From Flavobacterium crocinum (GTDB taxonomy: Bacteria; Bacteroidota; Bacteroidia; Flavobacteriales; Flavobacteriaceae): a DNA stretch of 64,000 nt. The position numbers were made by a program, and so were the translations under genes. Positions 16,701 through 24,955 of the stretch are shown here, piece by piece (positions within the stretch are counted from its first letter, which is position 1; the number at the start of each line of letters is the position of its first letter). The notes beneath the pieces are model-generated. The model saw only the letters and a list, made by a program, of their open reading frames with translations, was not told the DNA's origin and searched no databases. The stretch spans positions 992,001 to 1,056,000 of the forward strand of contig NZ_CP029255.1 of assembly GCF_003122385.1 (NCBI RefSeq), read 5' to 3'.

Positions 16701-17714
16701 TTATTTTGCCCAATCGTTAATCCAGTTAGAAAACGTCTGACACCATTCATCATCATCATTCAAACAAGGAATTGCCAAGAACTCTTCTCCTCCATTTGCT
16801 TCGAAATCTTCTTTGGCACGCATGGCGATTTCTTCCAAAGTTTCTAAACAATCCGAAACGAAAGCCGGTGTTACAACGGCTAATTTCTTGATTCCTTTTG
16901 CTGGCATATTATCAATTTCAACATCGGTATAAGGCTCTAACCATTTGTCACCCGCCAAACGCGATTGAAATGTCAGACTGTATTTATCAGCAGGAAGTCC
17001 TAATAACTTAACAACTTGTCTTGTTGTTTCGTAACATTGGTGACGGTAACAGAAATCATGTGCCGGCGAAGGCGTGTTACAGCAAGAACCGTCAATTTTG
17101 CAATGTGATTTTGTCACATCGGTTTTACGAATATGACGTTCTGGAATTCCGTGATATGAAAACAATAAATGATCATATTCAAATCCAACTAAATGTCTTT
17201 GAATCGAATCTGCTAAATTCTTGATGTAATCGGGTTTATTGTAAAATGCCGGAACATCAGTAAATTTCATGTGAGGAAATTTCTTTTTTCTAATTTCTTC
17301 AGCTTTTACTAAAATCGTCAAAGTTGAAGCCATTGCATATTGCGGATATAAAGGAAAAAGCATTACATCGGTAACTCCTTTATCGCTCAATTCCTGAAGA
17401 CCTTTTTCAATGGTCATGCTTCCGTAACGCATTGCCAGAGAAACTGGAACGTTTACAAGAGGCTGCACTTTTTTCTGCATTCTTTCTGAAAGTACTACTA
17501 ATGGAGAACCTTCTTCCCACCAGATTTTTGCGTAAGCGTGCGCTGATTCTTCTGGTCTTTTTCTTAAAATAATACCGCGAACTAATAACGCTCTCAATAA
17601 ATACGGAACGTCGATCACGTATTTATCCATTAAAAATTCGTCTAAATAAGGTTTTACATCTTTTGGAGTTGGACTTTCTGGAGATCCCAGATTTACTAAT
17701 AATACACCTTTCAT
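16701..17714 (-). CDS. hemH: ferrochelatase
   Basis: The 337-residue protein has the ferrochelatase signatures. MKGVLLVNLGSPESPTP is at the N-terminus, LLFSYHGIPERH carries the metal-site His near the middle, LTFQSRLAGDKWLEPYTD follows, and VVTPAFVSDCLETLEEI holds the conserved Glu region. It inserts Fe2+ into protoporphyrin IX in the cytoplasm to make protohaem. A Cys-rich stretch (CKIDGSCCNTPSPAHDFCYRHQC) is inserted after HGIPERH, as in other Bacteroidota members; whether it binds metal is unknown. It is the first gene of a unit with a lipoprotein gene and hemJ. Confidence 0.95.
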   Translation of the reverse strand: MKGVLLVNLGSPESPTPKDVKPYLDEFLMDKYVIDVPYLLRALLVRGIILRKRPEESAHAYAKIWWEEGSPLVVLSERMQKKVQPLVNVPVSLAMRYGSMTIEKGLQELSDKGVTDVMLFPLYPQYAMASTLTILVKAEEIRKKKFPHMKFTDVPAFYNKPDYIKNLADSIQRHLVGFEYDHLLFSYHGIPERHIRKTDVTKSHCKIDGSCCNTPSPAHDFCYRHQCYETTRQVVKLLGLPADKYSLTFQSRLAGDKWLEPYTDVEIDNMPAKGIKKLAVVTPAFVSDCLETLEEIAMRAKEDFEANGGEEFLAIPCLNDDDEWCQTFSNWINDWAK

Positions 17715-17760
17715 TATGTTCTTTTGCTTTAAGCTTTTTATTTGTTTTTTAAATTTTCGG

Positions 17761-17768
17761 CAAAAGTA
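17761..17768 (-). promoter_or_regulatory. hemH: -7 box of hemH
   Basis: On the minus strand this reads TACTTTTG, an exact TAnnTTTG match, about 47 bp before the hemH ATG. No clear TTG is seen at the -33 distance, so this is a half-match. Confidence 0.5.
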
Positions 17769-17956
17769 AACGCTGTACTTTATTCGAAATATGATAATTA
17801 TTACTTTTTCTTTATTACTGAATACTCAAAATTGATTTAGCTAATTCGAGAAATTTTTTCACGCAGATTTCGCAGATCTTGCAGATTTTTTAATTAGTGC
17901 TAATTAGTGACCCGAGCGATAGCGAACAGGCCCAGCAAATCGTGGCGAACAAAAAC

Positions 17957-18832
17957 TTACACATTCGCATTAATCGACATCAAATACTTTTTAGGAGTTG
18001 TCGCAAACTTTTTCTTAAACGCCGCTATAAAGTGACTTCCTGTGCTGTAGCCAATTTTCAAACCAACTTCGTTTACATTATACGAACCGCTGTCTAAAAG
18101 TTTTCGGGCGAAATCCATTTTGTAATCGAAGAGGAAACCATAAACCGTATCGCCATAAATTTGTTTGAAACCCATTTTAAGTTTTTTCAAATTCAAACCA
18201 ATTTCATCTGCCAGCTCTTGCAATCCTGGTGGTTCGGCCATATTGGCGATGATAATTTCTTTTGCTTTTCTGATTTTCAAAACATTGTCTTCGTCAATCA
18301 AAAACGGACATTGTTCTGCATTTGGATCTTCTGTTCTGTTGAAATACAGACTCAACAATTCGTATCCTTTTCCTTTATAATAAAGGTTTTTTATGGACGG
18401 ATGAAGATTGTAATGAAACAGCTGACTCAAAACAATCGCCATGGATGGACTGATATTTCCTTCGTTATAATACTTTTTATCCTTATTGTCCGGGCTTAAA
18501 AATGTAATATAGTCGGCTTCGGCAGAAAACAACGCGTGAAATTTCTTAATCGATACAATTACCGAAATTGCCCATGAATTTGGAGCCAATTCTAAATTCA
18601 GCGGTAATTCTTTCTGCGGATTGTACAAAAGCAACGATTTTTCCTCTTTCAATTCTAAAGCATAACTGCCCTGATTGAATAAAAATTTTGCATTTCCTTT
18701 TATCCCGAAGTGAAACTGTATCAGGCCAGTACCTACTATTTCATGCTGTGCATAAAATGGTTCTGAACCATCGTTTTGAAAACGAATCAGCGTAAAGTCG
18801 TCTTCAATTTTTATAACTTCTTGAGAACTCAT
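17957..18832 (-). CDS. AraC-family transcriptional regulator
   Basis: The 291-residue protein has an N-terminal sensing domain of about 180 residues that is beta-rich and cupin-like (HEIVGTGLIQFHFGIKGNAKF). A C-terminal double helix-turn-helix follows: LQELADEIGLNLKKLKMGFKQIYG, then VNEVGLKIGYSTGSHFIAAFKKKFATTPKKYL. The layout resembles PchR-type AraC regulators of iron or siderophore genes. It is divergent from hemA across a 227-bp gap with facing promoters, so control of haem synthesis is a reasonable inference. No ligand site can be read. Confidence 0.85.
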   Translation of the reverse strand: MSSQEVIKIEDDFTLIRFQNDGSEPFYAQHEIVGTGLIQFHFGIKGNAKFLFNQGSYALELKEEKSLLLYNPQKELPLNLELAPNSWAISVIVSIKKFHALFSAEADYITFLSPDNKDKKYYNEGNISPSMAIVLSQLFHYNLHPSIKNLYYKGKGYELLSLYFNRTEDPNAEQCPFLIDEDNVLKIRKAKEIIIANMAEPPGLQELADEIGLNLKKLKMGFKQIYGDTVYGFLFDYKMDFARKLLDSGSYNVNEVGLKIGYSTGSHFIAAFKKKFATTPKKYLMSINANV

Positions 18833-18925
18833 AGCGATATTTTTTTGAAACGAAAATCAAAACAAACTCAAAATGTTATTTAGAACGACTCTAAACTAAT
18901 CACTTCGAATGAGTTGATTTTGCTA

Positions 18926-18933
18926 CAAAAGTA
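18926..18933 (-). promoter_or_regulatory. -7 box of the AraC-family gene
   Basis: The minus strand reads TACTTTTG, an exact consensus -7 box about 94 bp before the ATG. The gap also has a perfect 12-nt palindrome, AAAAGTACTTTT at 18988-18999, between the divergent promoters, a possible operator. Confidence 0.45.
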
Positions 18934-19027
18934 GTCCTTTTTACTCAAAAACACCTATTTAGGTTCAAAAAAACATACAGCGACATAAAAAGTACTTTTA
19001 GCGTTATTTTTATCAGTGGTATAGTAA

Positions 19028-19035
19028 TAATTTTG
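19028..19035 (+). promoter_or_regulatory. hemA: -7 box of hemA
   Basis: TAATTTTG matches TAnnTTTG, with a weak TTA at 19004-19006 in the -33 place (spacing 21). It puts transcription start near 19042, so the in-frame TTG at 19033 cannot serve as start codon. The ATG at 19060 is left with a leader of about 18 nt. Confidence 0.55.
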
Positions 19036-19059
19036 TTGCACTTTTATGAAAGTGAATTT

Positions 19060-20310
19060 ATGGAAAACAATAACGTACCGAAACACCTTTATTTTTACTC
19101 AGTCGGTCTGAGTTATAAAAAAGCTGATGCTGAGGTTAGAGGTCAATTTAGTTTGGATGCTGTTGCCAAAACGCGATTGCTGGAACAAGCTAAAAACGAT
19201 GGAATAGAAAGTTTATTAGTTACTTCAACTTGCAACAGAACCGAAATTTACGGTTTTGCTGAACATCCATTTCAATTAATAAAATTAATCTGCGATAATA
19301 GTAACGGATCTGTAGACGCTTTTCAAAAAGTAGGTTTCGTTTACAAAAATCAAGAAGCTATTAATCATATGTTCCGTGTAGGAACTGGTTTAGATAGTCA
19401 GATCTTAGGAGATTTCGAAATCATCTCACAAATCAAAACTTCTTTTATTCATTCAAAATCAATGAATTTAGCCAATGCTTTTATGGAAAGATTGGTAAAT
19501 GCAGTGATTCAGGCAAGTAAAAGAATTAAAACAGAAACTGAAATCAGTTCTGGTGCTACTTCGGTTTCTTTTGCTTCTGTACAATACATCCTTAAAAACG
19601 TTGAAGACATCAGTAATAAAAATATTCTACTTTTCGGAACTGGAAAAATCGGAAGAAATACATGTGAGAATTTAGTAAAACATACTAAAAACGAACATAT
19701 CACTTTAATCAACCGTACTAAAGATAAAGCAGAGAAATTAGCAGGAAAATTAAATTTGATTGTTAAAGATTATTCTGAATTACATTTAGAACTTCAAAAA
19801 GCCGATGTTGTCGTTGTTGCAACGGGCGCACAAAACCCAACGGTTGACAAAGCAATTTTGAATCTTAAAAAACCTTTGTTGATTCTGGACTTGTCTATTC
19901 CGAAAAACGTGAATGAAAACGTAGAGGAATTAGAAGGTGTAACTTTAATTCACATGGATTATTTGTCTCAATTGACAGATGAAACTTTGGAAAACAGAAA
20001 ATTACATATTCCGGCTGCCGAAGCAATCATCGAAGAAATTAAAGAAGAATTTGTTACCTGGATGAAAGGCCGAAAATTTGCGCCAACCATAAATGCTTTA
20101 AAAGATAAACTAAATGCGATCAAAGCTTCGGAATTGGATTTCCAAAGCAAAAAAATTGCCGATTTTAATGAAGAACAAGCTGAAATCATCAGTAACCGAA
20201 TCATTCAAAAAATCACCACTCATTTTGCCAATCATTTAAAAGACGACGATACCATGGTTGATGAAAGCATCGAATGGATCGAAAAAGTCTTCAAAATAAA
20301 AGCATCTTAA
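19060..20310 (+). CDS. hemA: glutamyl-tRNA reductase
   Basis: Taken from the ATG at 19060, the protein has 416 residues. The catalytic cysteine lies in LLVTSTCNRTEIYGF (Cys58), the NADPH-binding block is ILLFGTGKIGRNTCENL, and the C-terminal dimer helix is present, so it is full length. It reduces glutamyl-tRNA to glutamate-1-semialdehyde, the first step of C5-pathway haem synthesis. The next enzyme, HemL, is not in the window. It leads a plus-strand haem run (hemC, hemD, hemE, hemF follow) and is divergent from an AraC-family regulator. A 20-bp-arm inverted repeat follows its stop. Confidence 0.95.
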   Translation: MENNNVPKHLYFYSVGLSYKKADAEVRGQFSLDAVAKTRLLEQAKNDGIESLLVTSTCNRTEIYGFAEHPFQLIKLICDNSNGSVDAFQKVGFVYKNQEAINHMFRVGTGLDSQILGDFEIISQIKTSFIHSKSMNLANAFMERLVNAVIQASKRIKTETEISSGATSVSFASVQYILKNVEDISNKNILLFGTGKIGRNTCENLVKHTKNEHITLINRTKDKAEKLAGKLNLIVKDYSELHLELQKADVVVVATGAQNPTVDKAILNLKKPLLILDLSIPKNVNENVEELEGVTLIHMDYLSQLTDETLENRKLHIPAAEAIIEEIKEEFVTWMKGRKFAPTINALKDKLNAIKASELDFQSKKIADFNEEQAEIISNRIIQKITTHFANHLKDDDTMVDESIEWIEKVFKIKAS

Positions 20311-20319
20311 ATAAAATTG

Positions 20320-20401
20320 AAACCATATAAGTTATATAAGTTCATTTAAAAACTGTGTTTTACTCAAACCTCTTAAATTTCCTTATATAACTTATATGGT
20401 T
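20320..20401. repeat. inverted repeat, ATATAAGTTATATAAG family, copy B
   Basis: Arms at 20320-20340 and 20382-20401 are the same as in the copy at 7126-7193 and pair over 20 bp; the 41-nt loop is different and longer. The element occupies most of the 104 bp between hemA and hemC, ending 13 bp before the hemC ATG. If hemA and hemC are cotranscribed, the mRNA carries a long A/U hairpin just before hemC. Confidence 0.9.
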
Positions 20402-20414
20402 CAAAAAACAAAAC

Positions 20415-21338
20415 ATGGCTGAAAAAACAATCAGAATTGGAACACGCGATAGCGAATTAGCGCTTTGGCAAGCACATACAGTAGAGAAAAAATTAAACGA
20501 TTTGGGTTATAAAACCTCAATTGTTGCTGTAAAGTCTCAAGGTGACATTATTCTGGATAAGCCACTTTACGAATTAGGAATCACAGGGATTTTCACTAAA
20601 ACGCTTGACATTGCCATGATCAATGGTGATGTTGATATTGCTGTGCATTCTATGAAAGATGTTCCAACTGCTTTGCCAAAAGGAATTGTTCAAGGAGCGG
20701 TTTTGCCAAGAGCCAATGTTCTGGATATTTTAGTTCATAAAGGAAATCCTGATTTTACCAATCCAAGCACCATTGCAACCGGAAGTTTACGTCGTCAGGC
20801 ACAATGGTTCAATAAATATCCAAATCATACTGTTGTTGATTTACGTGGAAATGTAAATACGCGTATGCAGAAATTACAAGACAATGATTGGGACGGAGCT
20901 GTATTTGCTGCTGCAGGTTTGGAACGCATCAACTTAAAACCAGAAAATTACATTAATTTAGACTGGATGATTCCGGCACCGGCACAAGGCGCAATGCTAG
21001 TTGTGGCAATGGAAAATGACAATTACACTTTGGATGCACTTTCGCAATTAAATGATATCGAAACTGAAATTTGTACGTATATTGAACGTCAATTTTTGAG
21101 AACACTTGAAGGCGGATGTACTGCACCAATTGGGTCTTTGGTTAGGTATAATGAAGATGAAGATACTTTACATTTTCAAGGTGTTTTACTTTCTATTGAT
21201 GGAAAACAAAAATTGGAAATCAATAAAACAGTCGATATTTCGGAATGGAAAAAACTAGGTTTTCATTCTGCGCAGGAGATTTTAAATAATGGTGGAACGG
21301 AATTAATGCAGAAAATTAAAGAATCTCTGAAAAAATAA
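20415..21338 (+). CDS. hemC: hydroxymethylbilane synthase (porphobilinogen deaminase)
   Basis: The 307-residue protein has the family blocks in order: RIGTRDSELALWQA (about 6-19), HSMKDVPTALP (about 77-87), TGSLRRQAQW and VVDLRGNVNTRMQKL (substrate-binding arginines). The dipyrromethane-cofactor cysteine is in LEGGCTAPIGS (Cys235). It joins four porphobilinogens into hydroxymethylbilane. It starts 13 bp after a long inverted repeat and is followed 16 bp later by a YhcG-type nuclease gene instead of hemD, an unusual break of the pathway order. Confidence 0.95.
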   Translation: MAEKTIRIGTRDSELALWQAHTVEKKLNDLGYKTSIVAVKSQGDIILDKPLYELGITGIFTKTLDIAMINGDVDIAVHSMKDVPTALPKGIVQGAVLPRANVLDILVHKGNPDFTNPSTIATGSLRRQAQWFNKYPNHTVVDLRGNVNTRMQKLQDNDWDGAVFAAAGLERINLKPENYINLDWMIPAPAQGAMLVVAMENDNYTLDALSQLNDIETEICTYIERQFLRTLEGGCTAPIGSLVRYNEDEDTLHFQGVLLSIDGKQKLEINKTVDISEWKKLGFHSAQEILNNGGTELMQKIKESLKK

Positions 21339-21354
21339 TATTTCTTAAATTTTA

Positions 21355-22434
21355 ATGAAGGAGAACGAACAAATTATTTCACAGCAATATCAACAATTTT
21401 TGGTTGAAATAACTAATTTGGTGCAAAATCACCGAGTTCAGGCTGTGCAGTCTGTTCAATCTATTTCAAACAATTTATATTGGAATATAGGAGAATTGAT
21501 TATTAAAAAACAACAGGAATTTGGATGGGGAAAATCTATTGTTGAAATTTTAAGCAAAGATTTAACTCGCTTAATTGGAGAAGGAATTAGCTGGTCGCCA
21601 CGTAATTTGTGGTTCATGAGACAATTAGTTAGTGAATATTCTTTTATGAATCAGCTTGATTCAGAAAATTTAAAACTGAATCAGCTTGATTCAGAATTAC
21701 AAACTATAAAAGAATTAGTTTCAAATATTCCCTGGCAACACAACATTCTCATAATTCAGAAGGTAAAAGATTTTAATGCCAGGATTTTTTACATCAAAAA
21801 TACAATTAGAAACAAATACAGTCGTTCTGTTTTACTTCATCAAATAAAAGCAAATGCTTATGAGAAGTATATACAAAATCCAACTCAACATAATTTTAAA
21901 AACACATTATCAACTCACTTTTTAGAACAAGCACAAGAAAGCATAAAAAGTGTTTATACTCTAGATTTCCTTGACATTAACAAATCTGTTACCGAAAGAG
22001 AATTAGAAAACTCTATGGTCGAAAAGGTTAAAAGACTAATGTTGGAACTTGGTTATGGTTTTTGTTTTATAGGAAATCAATATCGATTATCATTAGGTGA
22101 TAAAGATTATTATATCGATTTGCTTTTTTATCACAGAATTTTAAAATGTTTAGTTGCCGTTGAGTTAAAAGTAGTTGAATTTGAACCAGAATTTGTTGGA
22201 AAATTAGATTTTTATCTTCAATTAATAGATGATCAACTAAAACAAGACGACGACAAACCTACTATTGGTATATTATTAGTCCCAGAAAAAGATCATTTAG
22301 AAGTTGAATATACTTTGCGAAGTGTAAATAAACCTATTGGAGTTTCAGAATATATTTTGAGTAAAGATTTGCCAAAAGAATTACAAGGAAAATTACCAAC
22401 ATCTGAAGAATTTAAAAATATATTAAATGAGTAA
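21355..22434 (+). CDS. YhcG/DUF1016-family PD-(D/E)XK nuclease-like protein
   Basis: The 359-residue protein has an N-terminal DUF1016_N helical domain (YWNIGELIIKKQQEFGWGKSIVEILSKDL; SPRNLWFMRQL). A C-terminal PD-(D/E)XK core follows from about residue 205, with YYIDLLFYHRILKCLVAVELK supplying the Asp...Glu-x-Lys triad. YhcG-type proteins are thought to act on branched or foreign DNA, but their role is unsettled. The gene splits hemC from hemD and overlaps the hemD start by 8 bp. An 18-nt direct repeat (AATCAGCTTGATTCAGAA at 21649 and 21679) duplicates NQLDSE. Insertion into the haem operon by transfer is likely. Confidence 0.85.
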   Translation: MKENEQIISQQYQQFLVEITNLVQNHRVQAVQSVQSISNNLYWNIGELIIKKQQEFGWGKSIVEILSKDLTRLIGEGISWSPRNLWFMRQLVSEYSFMNQLDSENLKLNQLDSELQTIKELVSNIPWQHNILIIQKVKDFNARIFYIKNTIRNKYSRSVLLHQIKANAYEKYIQNPTQHNFKNTLSTHFLEQAQESIKSVYTLDFLDINKSVTERELENSMVEKVKRLMLELGYGFCFIGNQYRLSLGDKDYYIDLLFYHRILKCLVAVELKVVEFEPEFVGKLDFYLQLIDDQLKQDDDKPTIGILLVPEKDHLEVEYTLRSVNKPIGVSEYILSKDLPKELQGKLPTSEEFKNILNE

Positions 22435-23092
22435 AACAATTCAGATATTATCTACAAAAATATTATCTCCTCTTCATAAACAAGAGCTAATGAAATATGG
22501 CGTTGAGTTAATCGAAGCCGATTTCATTAAACCCGAAAACAAGCCTTTCGAATTAAAAGACCTCAACGAAAGTTTAATTTTTACAAGCCAAAATGCTGTT
22601 CATAGTGTCTTATCAAATCCAAAATCAGAAGATTTAAAAAAGAAAAACGTGTATTGCGTTGGACTTAAAACCAAAGCTCTTTTAGAGGAAAACGGGTTTA
22701 ACGTTGTTGCTTATACAGGTTACGCTTCGGATTTAGCTGAAATTATCACTTTGATTTATGGAAATGAAAGCTTTACTTTTTTTAGTGGAAATTTAAGAAG
22801 AGACACTTTACCAGACGCTTTAAAAGAAAACGGAATTAAATTCAATGAAATTCAGGTTTACGAAACTACGCTTCAACCTCAGAAAATAAAAGCAAATCCA
22901 GAAGCTATTTTGTTTTTTAGTCCGTCCGGAGTTAAAAGTTACCTGAAACATAATACCATCAATAAACAAATCTGTTTCTGCATCGGTGATACCACTGCAG
23001 AAGCTTTATCAAAAATTACAAAGAATATCATCGTCGCAGACCAACCCACAATTGAAGATGTTATCGAAGATGTAATTCATGAATACAAATAA
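22427..23092 (+). CDS. hemD: uroporphyrinogen-III synthase
   Basis: The 221-residue protein has the two-lobed HemD form. The first lobe has LIFTSQNAVHSVL and VYCVGLKTKALLEENGFNV. The second has FFSGNLRRDTLPDALKENGI and ILFFSPSGVKSYL, then FCIGDTTAEALSK. Sequence conservation is low in this family, but these blocks and the place between hemC and hemE make the call firm. It closes and inverts ring D of hydroxymethylbilane. Its ATG lies inside the end of the upstream nuclease gene (8-bp overlap), so its translation may depend on that gene. Confidence 0.92.
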   Translation: MSKTIQILSTKILSPLHKQELMKYGVELIEADFIKPENKPFELKDLNESLIFTSQNAVHSVLSNPKSEDLKKKNVYCVGLKTKALLEENGFNVVAYTGYASDLAEIITLIYGNESFTFFSGNLRRDTLPDALKENGIKFNEIQVYETTLQPQKIKANPEAILFFSPSGVKSYLKHNTINKQICFCIGDTTAEALSKITKNIIVADQPTIEDVIEDVIHEYK

Positions 23093-23143
23093 AAAACCTT
23101 TGCAACTTTGTCACTTTGCGACTTTGCATCTAAAATAAAAAAC

Positions 23144-24169
23144 ATGTTAAAAAACGACCTATTTTTAAAAGCATTAAAAGGAGAAACAGTACAGCGTCCA
23201 CCAGTATGGATGATGCGTCAGGCAGGAAGATATTTACCAGAGTTTAGAGAACTTCGTGATAAATATGATTTCTTTACTCGTTGTGAAACTCCAGAGTTAG
23301 CCGCTGAAATCACAGTACAGCCAATTCGCCGAATTGCTCCGGATGCTGCGATTTTATTCTCAGATATTTTGGTAGTGCCTCGTGCAATGGGAATTCATGT
23401 AGAACTGAAAGATAATTTAGGGCCAATCATTCCAAATCCGATTCGTTCTTTGGCTGATGTTCACAAAGTTTATGTTCCAGATGTAAATGAAACTTTAGGT
23501 TACGTTTTCGACGCCGTAAAATTGACTAAAGAAATGCTGAACGACGAAGTGCCTCTAATTGGTTTCGCAGGTTCGCCCTGGACAATCTTCTGTTATGCTG
23601 TTGAAGGAAAAGGTTCTAAAAGTTTTGATACTGCAAAAGGTTTCTGTTTTTCTAATCCAGCTGCAGCGCATACTTTATTGCAAAAAATCACAGATACGAC
23701 TATTTTATACTTAAAAGAAAAAGTAAAATCGGGTGTAAATGCCGTTCAGATTTTTGATTCTTGGGGAGGAATGCTTTCTCCTGTTGATTATCAAGAATTT
23801 TCATGGAAATATATCAACCAGATTGTTGACGCTTTAGCAGATATTACTCCGGTTATTGTTTTCGGAAAAGGATGCTGGTTTGCGCTTGGCGAAATGGGTA
23901 AAAGTAAAGCTTCTGCATTAGGAGTTGATTGGACTTGTTCTGCAAGAAATGCTCGTTATTTATCTGGTGGAAACATTACGTTACAAGGAAATTTCGATCC
24001 GTCAAGATTACTTTCTCCAATTCCAACCATCAAAAAAATGGTTCACGAAATGATTGACGAATTCGGAAAAGATAAATATATCGTAAATTTAGGTCACGGA
24101 ATTTTACCAAATATTCCTGTAGATCATGCCAAAGCGTTTATTGACGCGGTTAAGGAATACGGGAATTAG
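23144..24169 (+). CDS. hemE: uroporphyrinogen decarboxylase
   Basis: From the ATG at 23144 the product has 341 residues; an upstream TTG at 23108 lies in a stretch of CTTTGC words and is not credible as start. The family signature [18 protein letters not shown] is near the N-terminus (about 15-32). [27 protein letters not shown] and [18 protein letters not shown] are all present. It removes four acetate carboxyls to give coproporphyrinogen III. The gap from hemD is only 51 bp and holds words like those of the CGCAAAG repeat family. A transposase-like gene follows. Confidence 0.95.
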   Translation: MLKNDLFLKALKGETVQRPPVWMMRQAGRYLPEFRELRDKYDFFTRCETPELAAEITVQPIRRIAPDAAILFSDILVVPRAMGIHVELKDNLGPIIPNPIRSLADVHKVYVPDVNETLGYVFDAVKLTKEMLNDEVPLIGFAGSPWTIFCYAVEGKGSKSFDTAKGFCFSNPAAAHTLLQKITDTTILYLKEKVKSGVNAVQIFDSWGGMLSPVDYQEFSWKYINQIVDALADITPVIVFGKGCWFALGEMGKSKASALGVDWTCSARNARYLSGGNITLQGNFDPSRLLSPIPTIKKMVHEMIDEFGKDKYIVNLGHGILPNIPVDHAKAFIDAVKEYGN

Positions 24170-24197
24170 TATTTCAGTGTTCAGTCTCATTTGATTT

Positions 24198-24224
24198 CCT
24201 GCAAGGTTTCCAAAACCTTGTAGG
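24198..24224. repeat. REP-like palindrome upstream of the RAYT gene
   Basis: CCTGCAAGG and CCTTGTAGG arms enclose TTTCCAAAA, giving a 27-nt hairpin with one G-T type imperfection. The same sequence recurs after the transposase gene in both orientations (24843-24869 and 24913-24939). A relative with CCTAACAGG arms lies at 11828-11854. Confidence 0.88.
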
Positions 24225-24279
24225 TATAAAAGTTCTTTTTTATATTTACAGTAAAAACTTACTTTTTAGTAAATAAAAA

Positions 24280-24831
24280 ATGAAATTGGAAACACTTGAG
24301 AAGGATTGTTATTATCATATTTATAATAGAGGAATTAATGGAATAACTATTTTTGAAAATGACGCTAACAAACTTTATTTCTTAAAACAATTAGCTAAAT
24401 ATACGGAACATAAAATTTCAGTTTTTGCATATTGCTTGATGAATAATCACTTTCATTTAGTTATTCGTTTAAATATAGAAGAAAAAGAGGTTACACAAGC
24501 ATTTTCAAACTTATTTAATTCTTATGCTAAGGCATTTAATAAACAAACCAATAGAACAGGAAGTTTATTCGAAAAACATTTCAAAAGAATAAGGTTAAAA
24601 GATGAAAATTATTTAAGACGACTGATTCTTTATGTTCATTTAAATCCGAAACATCATTTCGATTTGGATTTTAAAGATTTCAGATTTTCATCCTATCAAG
24701 CTTTCTTCTCTAATAAAGAAACCAAAATAGAACGAAATGAAGTTTTAAATTTGTTTGGAGATTTTGAAAATTTTATATTTTGTCATAATCAAAAGAATGA
24801 TTCTTTAAACGAAACGTATACTTTTGAGTAA
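24280..24831 (+). CDS. REP-associated tyrosine transposase (RAYT, Y1/HUH)
   Basis: The 183-residue protein has the RAYT order of motifs: YYHIYNRGINGITIFEN near the N-terminus, the HUH metal-binding pair in CLMNNHFHLVIRL (about 48-60), and NSYAKAFNKQTNRTGSLFEKHFKRIRL. The tyrosine region YLRRLILYVHLNPKHH (about 109-124) holds the probable nucleophile. Such proteins cut and join single-stranded REP DNA and are usually single-copy and domesticated. One REP palindrome lies upstream and an inverted pair downstream, the expected arrangement. It sits between hemE and three unknown genes before hemF, so it entered a haem operon. Confidence 0.9.
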   Translation: MKLETLEKDCYYHIYNRGINGITIFENDANKLYFLKQLAKYTEHKISVFAYCLMNNHFHLVIRLNIEEKEVTQAFSNLFNSYAKAFNKQTNRTGSLFEKHFKRIRLKDENYLRRLILYVHLNPKHHFDLDFKDFRFSSYQAFFSNKETKIERNEVLNLFGDFENFIFCHNQKNDSLNETYTFE

Positions 24832-24842
24832 CTTAGATTTTT

Positions 24843-24939
24843 CCTGCAAGGTTTCCAAAACCTTGTAGGTTTATAACTTCTTAAAAAATAAAAAGTATAA
24901 CCCGAAGAAATACCTACAAGGTTTTGGAAACCTTGCAGG
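24843..24939. repeat. inverted REP pair (BIME-like) downstream of the RAYT gene
   Basis: Two REP palindromes in opposite orientation, 24843-24869 and 24913-24939, are separated by 43 bp of AT-rich sequence. Each is itself a hairpin and the two together form a perfect larger inverted repeat (27-nt arms). The unit ends 16 bp before the ATG of the next gene at 24956. Confidence 0.9.
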
Positions 24940-24955
24940 AAATGTGTAGAAGAGA

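Noticed and set aside
16983..17090. Metal-binding iron-sulfur site in ferrochelatase
   Set aside because: The Cys-rich insert (CKIDGSCCNT...CYRHQC) is suggestive, but the spacing is not that of known [2Fe-2S] ferrochelatases as I remember them, and the insert is common in this phylum; not claimed.
19033..19059. TTG at 19033 as hemA start
   Set aside because: It lies within the TAATTTTG promoter box; the ATG at 19060 gives the usual length and a leader of about 18 nt.
23108..23143. TTG at 23108 as hemE start
   Set aside because: It would add an untypical 12-residue tail from a stretch of repeat-like CTTTGC words; the ATG at 23144 gives the normal N-terminus.
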